From the NCBI GenBank assembly GCA_002450095.1, contig DJYK01000010.1, positions 1 to 64,000 on the forward strand: a stretch of DNA of 64,000 nucleotides, read 5' to 3'. This DNA comes from Mageeibacillus sp. UBA6980 (GTDB taxonomy: Bacteria; Bacillota; Clostridia; Saccharofermentanales; Saccharofermentanaceae). The notes under the pieces are model-generated. The model made no database searches and was not told the DNA's origin. It saw nothing but the letters and a program-made list of their open reading frames with translations. This document shows, piece after piece, positions 42,415-51,110 of the stretch. The position numbers and the translations under genes were made by a program. The first letter of the stretch is position 1; each line of letters opens with the position of its first letter.

Positions 42415-44904
42415 TCAGCCGAGAACAACCTCAACTTTGTGTGTCTTGCCGTCACCGCATACGGGAACGATGCAGCCGTCGATAGCCTGACCGTCAACTG
42501 TGAGGCTCTTTACGCCCTTGTTAACGTGATCGGGGTTCTTGATCGTGATCTCGTATGTATCACCTCTGAACTGACGTGTAGCAGTAAAGCCGTCCCAAGC
42601 AGAAGGGATGGAAGGATCTACTCTCAATCCGTCGAACTCAGGCTTAACACCCAGGATGTACTGGGAGATGGCAACCATGTTCCATGCAGCCGTACCCGTG
42701 AGCCAGGAGTTCTTGCCCTGACCGAAATTCTTGGCATCCTTACCGCCGATCATCTGACCGTAAACGTACGGCTCAGTCTTGTGGATGTCGGATGTCTCTT
42801 CAGTGAAAGCAGGAGCGATCTTGGAATAGTACTCGAAGGCCTTCTCTCCTCTTCCCGCATAAGCCTCGGCACAGATGATCCATGCGTTGTTATGTGTGAA
42901 GATACCGGCGTTCTCCTTGTATCCGCCCGGATATGTGGAGATCTCACCATACTGGATATAGTACTTTGTGAATGCAGGGTTATTCAATACGAGACCGAAC
43001 TCGCAGTTCAGATACTTATCGATGGAATTCAATGTCTTGATATCAGCGCCTACGTCCTTACCGATCTCAGACATAACTGCGAAGCCCTGAGGCTCGATGA
43101 AGATCTTACCTTCCTCACACTCGTGGGAACCCATCTTCTCGCCGTTAGCATCATAAGCTCTTAAGAACCACTCGCCGTCGAAAGCGGACTCCATGACGTT
43201 CTTCTTCATCTTATCGATCTCAGCCTGAGCCTTAGCGGCTTCTTCGGTCTTTCCGAGGTGCTCGAGGATACCTACGTATGCAGGACCCGTGTATGTGAAC
43301 AGCGCTGCAACGAATACGGACTCGGCGATCTTGGAATAACCGCCCTCTGCCTTGAACTTAGGGTTGGTATATGTCTGGAAAGACTCACCCGGTGTGTCGG
43401 AGAAGCATGAGAGGTTGATACAGTCGTTCCAGTCAGCTCTCATTGCGAGAGGCAGTCCGTGAGGTCCGAGATTCTCAACGATGTGATAGAAGGAAACCTT
43501 GAGGTGATCGAGCATCGGCTTAGCAAGTGACTCGTCGTTGTCGTAAGGAACCATCTCATCGAGGATCGTCCAGTCGCCTGTCTCCTTGATATAAGCAGCA
43601 ACGGAAAGGATCATCCAGAGCGGGTCATCGGAGAAGTCACCGCCGATATCGGAGTTACCCTTCTTTGTAAGAGGCTGATACTGGTGATAGCATCCGCCGT
43701 CAGGCATCTGTGTTGAAGCGATGTCGATGATTCTCTCTCTTGCACGATCAGGGATCTGATGTACGAATCCGAGGATATCCTGGTTGGAATCTCTGAAGCC
43801 CATACCACGGCCGATACCGGACTCGAAGTAAGAAGCGGAACGGGAGAGGTTGAACGTAACCATGCACTGATACTGATTCCAGATGTTGACCATACGGTTA
43901 ACCTTATCATCAGGTGTATCAACCTTGAAGATCGAGAGGAGATGATCCCATGTATTGCGAAGTTCCTCGAGACCTGCCGCAACCTTCTCAGGCGTGTTGT
44001 ACTTCTCGATCATCGCATCTGCCTTCTCGCGGTTCAATACCCACTTCTCTCTTGTAAGAAGTCCTTCGGGCTTACTGTCAGCGAACTTCTTATCCTGAGG
44101 GTTCTCTGCATATCCGAGGATATAGATCAATGTCTTGGACTCACCGGGAGCGAGAGTAACCTTCTTGTAGTGTGAAGCAATAGGAGACCAGCCGTCAGCA
44201 AATGAATTAGATGCCTTGCCTGCCTTAACAGTCTCGGGATTATCCCATCCGTTATAGATAGAACCCAGGAAAGCATCACGGTCCGTATCGTAACCGTCGA
44301 TAGTATCGTTAACAGTATAGAAAGCATAGTGATTACGTCTGTCTCTGTACTCTGTTACGTGATAGATTGTCGAACCTAAGATCTCTACACGACCCGTTGA
44401 GAAATTTCTCTGGAAGTTTGTGCAGTCATCCTGAGCATCCCACAGACACCACTCAGCCATGGAGAAGATAGAGAAATCCTTGGGAGCACTTCCCTCATTT
44501 GTGAGAACTACCTGCTGAACTTCTCCGTCGTAGTTCTGAGGAACAAAGAAGGTAACCTCAGCCTTAAGGTCATTCTTTTTACCCTTGATTATCGTATAGC
44601 CCATACCGTGACGGCACTCATACTCATCAAGCTCTGTCTTTACAGGAGACCATCCGGGATTCCAGACAGTTCCGTTATCGTTGATATAGAAGTAACGGCC
44701 GCCCATATCAAGAGGAACGTTGTTATAACGATAACGTGTTATTCTTCTGAGCCTTGCATCCTTGTAGAAGCTGTAACCGCCGGCAGTATTGGAAATAAGG
44801 GAGAAAAATCCCTGATTGCCGAGGTAGTTGATCCACGGATAAGGTGTCTTAGGAGTGTTGATGACGTACTCTTTACGCGCGTCATCGAAATGACCGAATT
44901 TCAT
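42415..44904 (-). CDS. cbp: Cellobiose phosphorylase (GH94)
   Basis: A GH94 enzyme of 829 residues that splits cellobiose with phosphate into glucose 1-phosphate and glucose in the cytoplasm. Typical N-terminal sequence is present (MKFGHFDDARKEYVI, TPYPWINYLG). The catalytic aspartate lies in RADWNDCINLSC, and GENAGIFTHNNAW-like ENAGIFTHNNAWIICAEA marks the active-site loop. The start at 44904 follows GGAGG by eight bases; five extra residues upstream have no support. It has its own promoter region with an inverted repeat. Confidence 0.93.
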   Translation of the reverse strand: MKFGHFDDARKEYVINTPKTPYPWINYLGNQGFFSLISNTAGGYSFYKDARLRRITRYRYNNVPLDMGGRYFYINDNGTVWNPGWSPVKTELDEYECRHGMGYTIIKGKKNDLKAEVTFFVPQNYDGEVQQVVLTNEGSAPKDFSIFSMAEWCLWDAQDDCTNFQRNFSTGRVEILGSTIYHVTEYRDRRNHYAFYTVNDTIDGYDTDRDAFLGSIYNGWDNPETVKAGKASNSFADGWSPIASHYKKVTLAPGESKTLIYILGYAENPQDKKFADSKPEGLLTREKWVLNREKADAMIEKYNTPEKVAAGLEELRNTWDHLLSIFKVDTPDDKVNRMVNIWNQYQCMVTFNLSRSASYFESGIGRGMGFRDSNQDILGFVHQIPDRARERIIDIASTQMPDGGCYHQYQPLTKKGNSDIGGDFSDDPLWMILSVAAYIKETGDWTILDEMVPYDNDESLAKPMLDHLKVSFYHIVENLGPHGLPLAMRADWNDCINLSCFSDTPGESFQTYTNPKFKAEGGYSKIAESVFVAALFTYTGPAYVGILEHLGKTEEAAKAQAEIDKMKKNVMESAFDGEWFLRAYDANGEKMGSHECEEGKIFIEPQGFAVMSEIGKDVGADIKTLNSIDKYLNCEFGLVLNNPAFTKYYIQYGEISTYPGGYKENAGIFTHNNAWIICAEAYAGRGEKAFEYYSKIAPAFTEETSDIHKTEPYVYGQMIGGKDAKNFGQGKNSWLTGTAAWNMVAISQYILGVKPEFDGLRVDPSIPSAWDGFTATRQFRGDTYEITIKNPDHVNKGVKSLTVDGQAIDGCIVPVCGDGKTHKVEVVLG

Positions 44905-44934
44905 AATGGTTGCCTCCATATTGTTTATTTTGAT

Positions 44935-44977
44935 AAAACGATGTGTATATTTTACACTATCAATCGTTTATTTTGAA
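44935..44977 (-). promoter_or_regulatory. Cellobiose phosphorylase promoter with inverted repeat
   Basis: On the minus strand a -35-like TTCAAA (44972-44977) and TAAAAT (44949-44954) are 17 bases apart. An interrupted inverted repeat spans the -10: AAACGAT, then GTGT, AAAATAT, ACAC and ATCGTTT, across 44935-44969, with a five-base asymmetry on one side. The layout suggests a repressor site, perhaps for a LacI-type regulator. No such regulator gene is in the window. Confidence 0.5.
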
Positions 44978-45004
44978 CAAAGGCTCTGATAATTATTAGT
45001 TCGT

Positions 45005-45042
45005 TAACAAAAACAGCCTGTCCGGTATCCGGACAGGCTGTA
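45005..45042 (-). terminator. Rho-independent terminator after the lipoprotein gene
   Basis: A 13-base perfect stem (ACAGCCTGTCCGG with CCGGACAGGCTGT, 45014-45042) with a three-base loop is followed on the minus strand by TTTTTG. It lies 22 bases past the lipoprotein stop at 45065 and separates that gene from the cellobiose phosphorylase promoter. Confidence 0.9.
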
Positions 45043-45064
45043 AAGCTATGATCAGATTGAGATC

Positions 45065-45901
45065 TTATTGTACCGTACATGTTGAACTATAGAATTCAAC
45101 TCCGTTTGAATCGTACATTGTGATCGTGTAGTTACCGGAAGGGAAATACTCTGCTCCGAGAGATGTATCCTCAGCATAACAATACTGCTCGAGGAACCCG
45201 TAATCAGTTTCAGTCCCGCTTGTATAGATCAGCGTACCGTCCTTGAAACACTTCCATGTAAATGTCATATCTTCATCATAGTGTTCATTAACAATAGTCA
45301 AATCGAGATCGATATAGTATCTATCGCCGGAATAGACGCCGTCTGAAGCACCCCACCAGTTCTCATAACTGACCCAGCCTTCATATTCAGACTGGAATCC
45401 GAAATCTATATCGTAGAGTTCTTCATAGAAGTCTTCTATAAAGTCCTCATAGTTATCTATGAGCCAATTGTCTCTCTTATTTACAAATTCAAGAGTTATC
45501 TCAATATCAACTGTACCTTCCGCGTCATCGAGAAGATCCTCAAACTCATCGATATCTTCGGGATCTTCATCAAGTGCAGATTCATAATCAGGAAGCGAGA
45601 TCGTAAATAATACCGTGCCTCCGTCCTTCTTAACACTGGCCTTACCTGCTGTCACAGTTGCTCTGTCAAGCAAAAGATCGATCGCTTCTGATTCAACTCC
45701 GTAAGGTGCAAGTAATTCGAGAGCTTCATCGTCATCGGAGCATACGTCCGCCATATCCTCGATCTCTCTTGCGAATGAATTCTCAATAAACTCCGTTCCA
45801 AGTTCCGTACATTCCTTTGCCGCCTTTGAGCAACCGGTCATACCCAAACACATGGATGCAACCAATGCCGTTGAGACAGCAACTTTTGCAGCCTTTTTCA
45901 T
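45065..45901 (-). CDS. Hypothetical lipoprotein
   Basis: A 278-residue exported protein not recognised by family. The leader ends LGMTGC, giving lipidation at Cys24. The mature protein is very acidic in its first 150 residues (DEDPEDIDEFEDLLDDAEG), rich in tryptophan and tyrosine further on, and ends with a beta-rich stretch (FPSGNYTITMYDSNGVEFYS). AGGAGG precedes the ATG. It lies between the sugar importer and the phosphorylases, flanked by a hairpin on each side, so it is probably transcribed alone. A role in sugar capture is only a guess. Confidence 0.7.
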   Translation of the reverse strand: MKKAAKVAVSTALVASMCLGMTGCSKAAKECTELGTEFIENSFAREIEDMADVCSDDDEALELLAPYGVESEAIDLLLDRATVTAGKASVKKDGGTVLFTISLPDYESALDEDPEDIDEFEDLLDDAEGTVDIEITLEFVNKRDNWLIDNYEDFIEDFYEELYDIDFGFQSEYEGWVSYENWWGASDGVYSGDRYYIDLDLTIVNEHYDEDMTFTWKCFKDGTLIYTSGTETDYGFLEQYCYAEDTSLGAEYFPSGNYTITMYDSNGVEFYSSTCTVQ

Positions 45902-45936
45902 AAGACCCTCCTAAAAATTTGATATTTATATTATAT

Positions 45937-45968
45937 AAGAATAGCCGTGCTTTTGCACGGCTATTCTT
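45937..45968 (-). terminator. Hairpin after the importer operon
   Basis: AAGAATAGCCGTGC and GCACGGCTATTCTT form a perfect 14-base stem with a TTTT loop (AAAA on the transcribed minus strand). It lies 34 bases past the stop of the MalG-type permease gene. No pure U-tract follows (TATATAATATAAA), but stem strength and place suggest termination. Confidence 0.65.
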
Positions 45969-46002
45969 TGAACCCTTAATAAGGTCTGATAAATGCTCGG
46001 GA

Positions 46003-46881
46003 TTACTCCTTAACACCACCTGCAGAAACACCCTGAATGATGTATCTCTGGAGGAATGCATAAGCAATGATGATCGGGAATACGGAAGCGGACAGACCGA
46101 TGTAGATAGCACCGTAGTCTGTGTAACGGTCACCGTAAAGCATTGATACCATCAAAGGGAGAGTCTTCAGTTCCTGCTTTGTGAGGAGGATCGAAGGAGC
46201 GAAGAAGTTGTTCCAAGATCCCAAGAAAGCGAAGATACCCTGTGTAGCAAGAGCCGGAACCATGATAGGGAGGCATACTCTGTTGAATGTATAGAACTCG
46301 CCTGCGCCGTCGATTCTTGCAGCTTCGATGATTTCCTTAGAAAGCGAAGTATCAAGATACTGCTTAATGAAGAAAACCGTTGAAGGAGCGGCGACTGCCG
46401 GAAGGATCAAAGGCCATCTTGTTCCGAGAAGACCCATACCACCCATGAGTCTGTAGAAACCTGTGATGTTAACTGCTGTAGGAACCATCATAACTCCTAC
46501 GATGATCGTGAAGATCAACTTTCTTCCCTTAAACTCATAAACACTTAAACCGTAAGCAGTAAGAGCTGAGAAGTAAACCGTAAGAACTGTTGATGATACA
46601 GTGATGATCAAAGAGTTCTTGAAACCCAGTGCAAAACTGAATGTTGAACGGTTAGCCAGATATGCCCAGTTGGCCTTGAGCTGTCCGAACAGATTACCGA
46701 AGTTCGGCCAAAGCTTGATGCCTGCCTGGATTGAGAATGTATCCCATGTGGCGTTCATGAACATATACCAGAAAGGTATAACAGCAAGAACTGCGAAAAA
46801 GATAACTACGACATATACAAGTGCACTGTATGCCGCAATAGATCCGGACTTACTGCGTAACTTTACATCGTTGCTACTCAT
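46003..46881 (-). CDS. Sugar ABC transporter permease (MalG type)
   Basis: A 292-residue inner permease with six predicted helices. The EAA loop that contacts the ATPase reads EIIEAARIDGAGEFYTFNRVCLPIMVPAL (in part: EAARIDGAGEFYTF). The C-terminus (QRYIIQGVSAGGVKE) is typical of the CUT1 family. Its start overlaps the stop of the partner permease by four bases (ATGA). No ATPase gene is present, so a shared MsmX/MsmK-type ATPase encoded elsewhere is expected. Given the neighbours, cello-oligosaccharides are the likely cargo. Confidence 0.9.
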   Translation of the reverse strand: MSSNDVKLRSKSGSIAAYSALVYVVVIFFAVLAVIPFWYMFMNATWDTFSIQAGIKLWPNFGNLFGQLKANWAYLANRSTFSFALGFKNSLIITVSSTVLTVYFSALTAYGLSVYEFKGRKLIFTIIVGVMMVPTAVNITGFYRLMGGMGLLGTRWPLILPAVAAPSTVFFIKQYLDTSLSKEIIEAARIDGAGEFYTFNRVCLPIMVPALATQGIFAFLGSWNNFFAPSILLTKQELKTLPLMVSMLYGDRYTDYGAIYIGLSASVFPIIIAYAFLQRYIIQGVSAGGVKE

Positions 46882-49319
46882 CTGTTGCCACCTGCCTTTC
46901 TTGCGAGTCTCTTAGCCTTCGCTGCTGCTGCAGCATCCTTATCTCTCATCAGGAAGAAGATGATGACCGAGAGGATTGTCGTAACAATAAACAGGATGAT
47001 GGAGACTGCAGAAGCAATACCTACCTGCTTAATGCTTGACTTACCGAATGCCAAGTTGTTGACGTACATAAGTACAGTCTGTGTACTTCTGATGTACGAA
47101 CCGTTGAAAGATACGAGTGCAGGATACTGATTCAAGTTGAAAGGAATATCGTACATCTGCAGACCACCGATCATTGATGTAACCAATGTGTACAGGAGGA
47201 TCGGACGGAGCAAAGGCATCGTGATCTTTGTGTATGTCTGGAAGGAGTTAGCACCATCGAGCTGTGCAGACTCATACAGAGACTCACTGATGGAAGTAAT
47301 ACCTGCGATCAAAACGATCATTGTATTACCATACCACATCCAGAAGTTGATGAAGCAGACGATCAATCTTGTAAGCCAAGGGTTAGCAAAGAAGTTAACT
47401 CTGTATGACTTATCTCCGTTATGGAAGAAGTCGCTGATCTTCATTGCAGCGGACGCTGCATCACCTGTTGAATACGAGAACAATCTTCTGAAGAAGATAG
47501 CGATCGTAGCAGCGGTGATTACGTTAGGCAAGTACATCAAAGCCTTCATGACGCCGAGTCCCTTGAGCTTCAGCTTCGTATCAGTAAACCAAGCCGAGAG
47601 GAGCAAAGCGAGAAGGATCTGAGGAATGAAACCGATGATCCACATAATAGCGGTTGTGTAGAATGCACCGATTACAACGTTAAATCTGTTCTTGTTTCCG
47701 AAAATGCTTTCGAAGTTGTCAAGTCCTACGAAGATGTATGACTTTGTAGCATCAGCCTTTGCAAAGATACCGTCAGGTCTCTTGATAGTTGACTGAGCAT
47801 TGCTGATCGCGATCTCTACCTTACGGAGTTCATTGTAAGCCTTATCAATCTGCTCCTGATCTCCGGTAGCGAGTGCGGCCTGATAATCAGCCTGAACTCC
47901 GTCGAGCTTAGCCTGATTCTCTTCAAGTTCTGTCTGAGCCTTCTGAACATTCTTATCCTGTCTGGCCTGATCAAGTTCGTTGTACTTATCCATTGTAAGT
48001 ACATCAGCCAAACCGACGGCTGTCTTAAACTCAAGATACTTATCTACGTCAAAATCTTCGTTAAATGTAATGTACTGATCAACATCGATTCCGTCGCGGA
48101 TAAGAGCAGCACGTGAGGAGTTTGTTGTATCACTTAAGTAGTTGTTGAGGTTACCGATCTGAAGAGCGGAAAGACCCTTGACCGGATCTGTCTGATAGTT
48201 AGTGTCGATATACTGTCTCAAAGCAACCAGAATGTTCTTGGAAACGTCGGAAGACTGTACAAGAACACCGTTCTCTTCAGCAAGCTGAACCTTGTCTACG
48301 ATCAAACCCATAGCATCGAGAGATGCAAGGTCTGTGTACAACTGTTCCTGATCATCATGAAGACTCTTGTCACCATCTATATAGCTCTGGAATTCAGAAT
48401 AAGAATTCATTGCAGGGATAGATGTGGACCATACATTAGTCTGCAAATATGTGTACAAGTCATTAATAAAAGGTACAGGGATAGCGGAAACATTTGTCTG
48501 TCCCTCTTCACCTGCATAAACAGCATTAGGTGAATTCAAGTTGGCACAGATATAGTAGAAAGTATCTGAATCAACTGAAACATCATCTGCTGCGAAATAG
48601 TCATAAAGTGAATCTACGCCTGCATAATCTGCAAGGTAGTTAACCAAAAGTGTCTGACCCTCATCGAAGTCAGCTGTCTGCAGTGTCTCAAGGAAAGTAG
48701 CATAACCGTCGCTTCCAATGATATCTTCTGCCGTAATTGCATCGACCGAATCGGAATCGCTTTCTGCAACGGACGCTGCAGCTATTGCCTCATCGTTGAC
48801 AGTTCCTAAATTCTTAATGATCGTAAGACCGAGATCCTGATAACCGGAACTCCATGCAAGGAGTTCTTCCATTACGGACGGATTGCTTGCGATATAAGAA
48901 ATATCGTTGTTTGTGATCGCCTGCTGAACAAGATCGCGGGTAGCCGCAGAAATCTCGGGATTATCAACGATCGCCTGAAGACCTTCGGGATCGATAGGAT
49001 CACGCTGGTCAGCCAAATCCTGAACATCAAAGAAGTATCTGATCTTATTATAGTCGGACTTGGAAATACCTGTTTCGTCAAAATCACTGTACAATTTTGT
49101 CAGGTCAAGGTATCTGTCGTAAAAAACCTCTCTATTTGAGAAGCCCCAGAAACTTGCATTCGTATTCTGCATGAAAGTTCCGCTGTACCAGAAAGTAGTA
49201 AGCAACGGATAAAGACTGAACAGGCAATATACGATTACAAACGGAGCTATAAAGAGATAACCAAACTTGGTATAACTCATACCCTTGTGTCTGGTAGATG
49301 TGTTAGTACCTCTTGCCAT
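46878..49319 (-). CDS. Sugar ABC transporter permease (MalF type) with giant extracytoplasmic insertion
   Basis: An 813-residue permease, against about 300 for the family. The first helix (FGYLFIAPFVIVYCLFSLYPLL) and the usual continuation (IFVGLDNFESIF, then five more helices with the EAA loop ESAQLDGANSFQTYTKI) are normal. Between them is an insertion of about 460 residues, roughly 60-520, placed by topology outside the membrane. It is acidic, mostly helical by composition, and ends with a coiled-coil-like stretch (QKAQTELEENQAKLDGVQAD). The insertion continues in frame, so it is not a frameshift artefact. The ATG at 49319 follows GGAGAG by eight bases; a GTG three codons upstream has no spacing. 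Confidence 0.88.
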   Translation of the reverse strand: MARGTNTSTRHKGMSYTKFGYLFIAPFVIVYCLFSLYPLLTTFWYSGTFMQNTNASFWGFSNREVFYDRYLDLTKLYSDFDETGISKSDYNKIRYFFDVQDLADQRDPIDPEGLQAIVDNPEISAATRDLVQQAITNNDISYIASNPSVMEELLAWSSGYQDLGLTIIKNLGTVNDEAIAAASVAESDSDSVDAITAEDIIGSDGYATFLETLQTADFDEGQTLLVNYLADYAGVDSLYDYFAADDVSVDSDTFYYICANLNSPNAVYAGEEGQTNVSAIPVPFINDLYTYLQTNVWSTSIPAMNSYSEFQSYIDGDKSLHDDQEQLYTDLASLDAMGLIVDKVQLAEENGVLVQSSDVSKNILVALRQYIDTNYQTDPVKGLSALQIGNLNNYLSDTTNSSRAALIRDGIDVDQYITFNEDFDVDKYLEFKTAVGLADVLTMDKYNELDQARQDKNVQKAQTELEENQAKLDGVQADYQAALATGDQEQIDKAYNELRKVEIAISNAQSTIKRPDGIFAKADATKSYIFVGLDNFESIFGNKNRFNVVIGAFYTTAIMWIIGFIPQILLALLLSAWFTDTKLKLKGLGVMKALMYLPNVITAATIAIFFRRLFSYSTGDAASAAMKISDFFHNGDKSYRVNFFANPWLTRLIVCFINFWMWYGNTMIVLIAGITSISESLYESAQLDGANSFQTYTKITMPLLRPILLYTLVTSMIGGLQMYDIPFNLNQYPALVSFNGSYIRSTQTVLMYVNNLAFGKSSIKQVGIASAVSIILFIVTTILSVIIFFLMRDKDAAAAAKAKRLARKAGGNR

Positions 49320-49373
49320 CTTTGTCACTCTCCAAAATTATTATTTGCCCAAATTTGTGTTGATAAAGGAAAT

Positions 49374-49400
49374 GCGGGGCAGGGTGTTGCCCTGCCCCGC
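49374..49400 (-). terminator. Hairpin between binding-protein and permease genes
   Basis: GCGGGGCAGGG and CCCTGCCCCGC make an 11-base GC-rich stem with a five-base loop, 37 bases after the binding-protein stop. The following minus-strand sequence (ATTTCCTTT) is a poor U-tract. In sugar operons such hairpins usually allow partial read-through, so that binding protein is made in excess over permeases. Confidence 0.7.
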
Positions 49401-49437
49401 AAATTACCTTAGTTAGTTTAAATCAAATTGTTATGAA

Positions 49438-50847
49438 TTAAACAATACCAGCGTCCTGAACTGCAGCAACGAATGCATCCTCAGCATCAGCTACGGAAGC
49501 GATATCGCCGTTGATGTAAGACTGAACTACAACGTCAAGAGCGTCGTTGATAGCCTGATCGTTCTCTGTGATGATAGAGTTGTCGATCTGTGTAGCAGCG
49601 TCAAGGAGAACAGGGATCGGGTTCTGACCGCCGAGCCACTCAAGAGCGAAGGAATCATCGTTACCAATCTCTGTCATGATGGAGATGTTGTTAACGAACT
49701 CACCGTTCTGAGCCATTGTCTCGAGGTTAGCTGTGTCGATACAGATGTCTCTCATGATCTGAGCAACAGAAGCCTTGGAGTTGCAGTACTTGGAAGCCAT
49801 GAGCCATGTGCCGCCCCAATAGAAGTCACCAGGAGCTGCTACGATACCCCAGTCACCGGATGTAGCGTTAGGTACATCGTTAGCGGAAGGATCGAGAGCC
49901 ATGGAGAATCTAGCGAGCCACATAGGTCCCCAATAAGAAAGAACTGTCTCATTGGACATATCTGCTACCCAAGCATCACCCCACTGAGATGTCTCGTGTG
50001 TAAGTCCCTCATCGTGGAGAGTCTTAGCAAGATCAAAGTAGTCTTCCATGATAGGATCGATGTAAACTTCACCGTCTACGATCCAACCCTGTGAACGGGA
50101 GTTGAGGATAGAACGGAAGATGTCGCCTGTAGAAGAGATGATTGCGCAACCATCTGTCTCAGCAACTGTTCTAGCTGTCTCGAGGAAAGCATCCCAGCTC
50201 TCGAAGAAAGGAGCTACTTCGTCAGGCTCAGAAACACCGAGAGTGTTCTGTGCAACTGTTCTGTTGTAGAAGACGCCGCAAGGGCAAGCCTGCCAAGCGA
50301 GACCCTTAATGATGTTGTCATCGTCTGTAGCGAACTGAAGTGTATAGTTGTACATTTCTGTGAGCTCGCTGTAAGCGATTCCGAGATCATTGATAGGGAG
50401 TGTGTTGTTAGAGTTCATGTACTTTCTGGCATAGTCTGCATCACATGCAAACAAGTCAGGAGCATCCTCACCAGAAGCGAGAACATTGTCAAGAACCTGC
50501 TGAATTGTGTCAGATGTCTGCTGCTCGTAACGAACAGAGATGTCGGAGTATGACTCGATGAGGCCCTTAACCTCCTCGTTGAAGCCATAAACTACAACTT
50601 CATCATCCTCATCAGCAACATCAGCAATAGCGAGCTCGTTGAAAGCAGAAGCGTCAACTGTAGCATCCTGTGTTGCTTCAGTAGATTCTGTTTCCTCAAC
50701 ATCAGCTGACTCAGCAGCTGTTGTCTCTGCAACGTCAGAAGCAGCACCTGTAGCTGACTCTTCTGCAGCAGGCTGCTCTGTACAAGCAGCAACTCCGAGA
50801 ACCATTGCCAATGACAACATCAAAGCAATAATCTTCTTTGTCTTCAT
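49438..50847 (-). CDS. Sugar ABC transporter substrate-binding lipoprotein
   Basis: A 469-residue extracellular solute-binding protein. The leader ends LGVAAC (Cys22), followed by a 45-residue linker rich in A, E, T and S. The binding domain resembles family 1 proteins (VVVYGFNEEVKGLIESY, DAPDLFACDADYARKYM, VAQNTLGVSEPDEVAPFFESWDAF in part). It heads the importer operon with two permeases. AGGAGG precedes the ATG. Cello-oligosaccharide binding is inferred from the phosphorylases downstream. Confidence 0.92.
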   Translation of the reverse strand: MKTKKIIALMLSLAMVLGVAACTEQPAAEESATGAASDVAETTAAESADVEETESTEATQDATVDASAFNELAIADVADEDDEVVVYGFNEEVKGLIESYSDISVRYEQQTSDTIQQVLDNVLASGEDAPDLFACDADYARKYMNSNNTLPINDLGIAYSELTEMYNYTLQFATDDDNIIKGLAWQACPCGVFYNRTVAQNTLGVSEPDEVAPFFESWDAFLETARTVAETDGCAIISSTGDIFRSILNSRSQGWIVDGEVYIDPIMEDYFDLAKTLHDEGLTHETSQWGDAWVADMSNETVLSYWGPMWLARFSMALDPSANDVPNATSGDWGIVAAPGDFYWGGTWLMASKYCNSKASVAQIMRDICIDTANLETMAQNGEFVNNISIMTEIGNDDSFALEWLGGQNPIPVLLDAATQIDNSIITENDQAINDALDVVVQSYINGDIASVADAEDAFVAAVQDAGIV

Positions 50848-50907
50848 TGTTTTTGCCTCCTAAAAAATAAGGTTTTATTTCTGTCCAATTAGGACCTAAC
50901 TTTGCTT

Positions 50908-50929
50908 ACATGAAGCCTTGGCCTCATGT
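50908..50929 (-). other. Hairpin in the binding-protein leader
   Basis: ACATGAAGCC and GGCCTCATGT (one mismatch in ten pairs) flank a two-base loop, 60 to 82 bases before the ATG. It lies in the 5' leader of the importer mRNA and could stabilise it. No known riboswitch was recognised in the 263-base leader and promoter gap (50848-51110). Confidence 0.45.
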
Positions 50930-50985
50930 GTTCCATCCGCCTTATGGATACGCATACCCATAAAACCATGGAAACTTACGAATGG

Positions 50986-51014
50986 AGTTTACAACAATTT
51001 GCACATTGTTGCAA
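50986..51014 (-). promoter_or_regulatory. Importer promoter overlapped by an inverted repeat
   Basis: On the minus strand TTGCAA (51009-51014) and TAAACT (50986-50991) are exactly 17 bases apart, a moderate promoter. TTGCAACAA and TTGTTGTAA, separated by eight bases (50989-51014), form an inverted repeat with eight of nine pairs and cover the spacer completely. This is a typical place for a repressor to bind. Confidence 0.5.
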
Positions 51015-51110
51015 TCTTTTTTTGTGCGGTACGTCAAAACACCTCAAAAAAGTGAGTGAAATTTGTGTTAATTCGCTCGTAGATTTCACTCAAAATCCCC
51101 TCGGAAGATC

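Noticed and set aside
48000..49319. Frameshift or separate gene explaining the long MalF-type subunit
   Set aside because: The reading frame is continuous through the insertion, the codon usage looks uniform, and no internal start with a ribosome site was found before the second helix.
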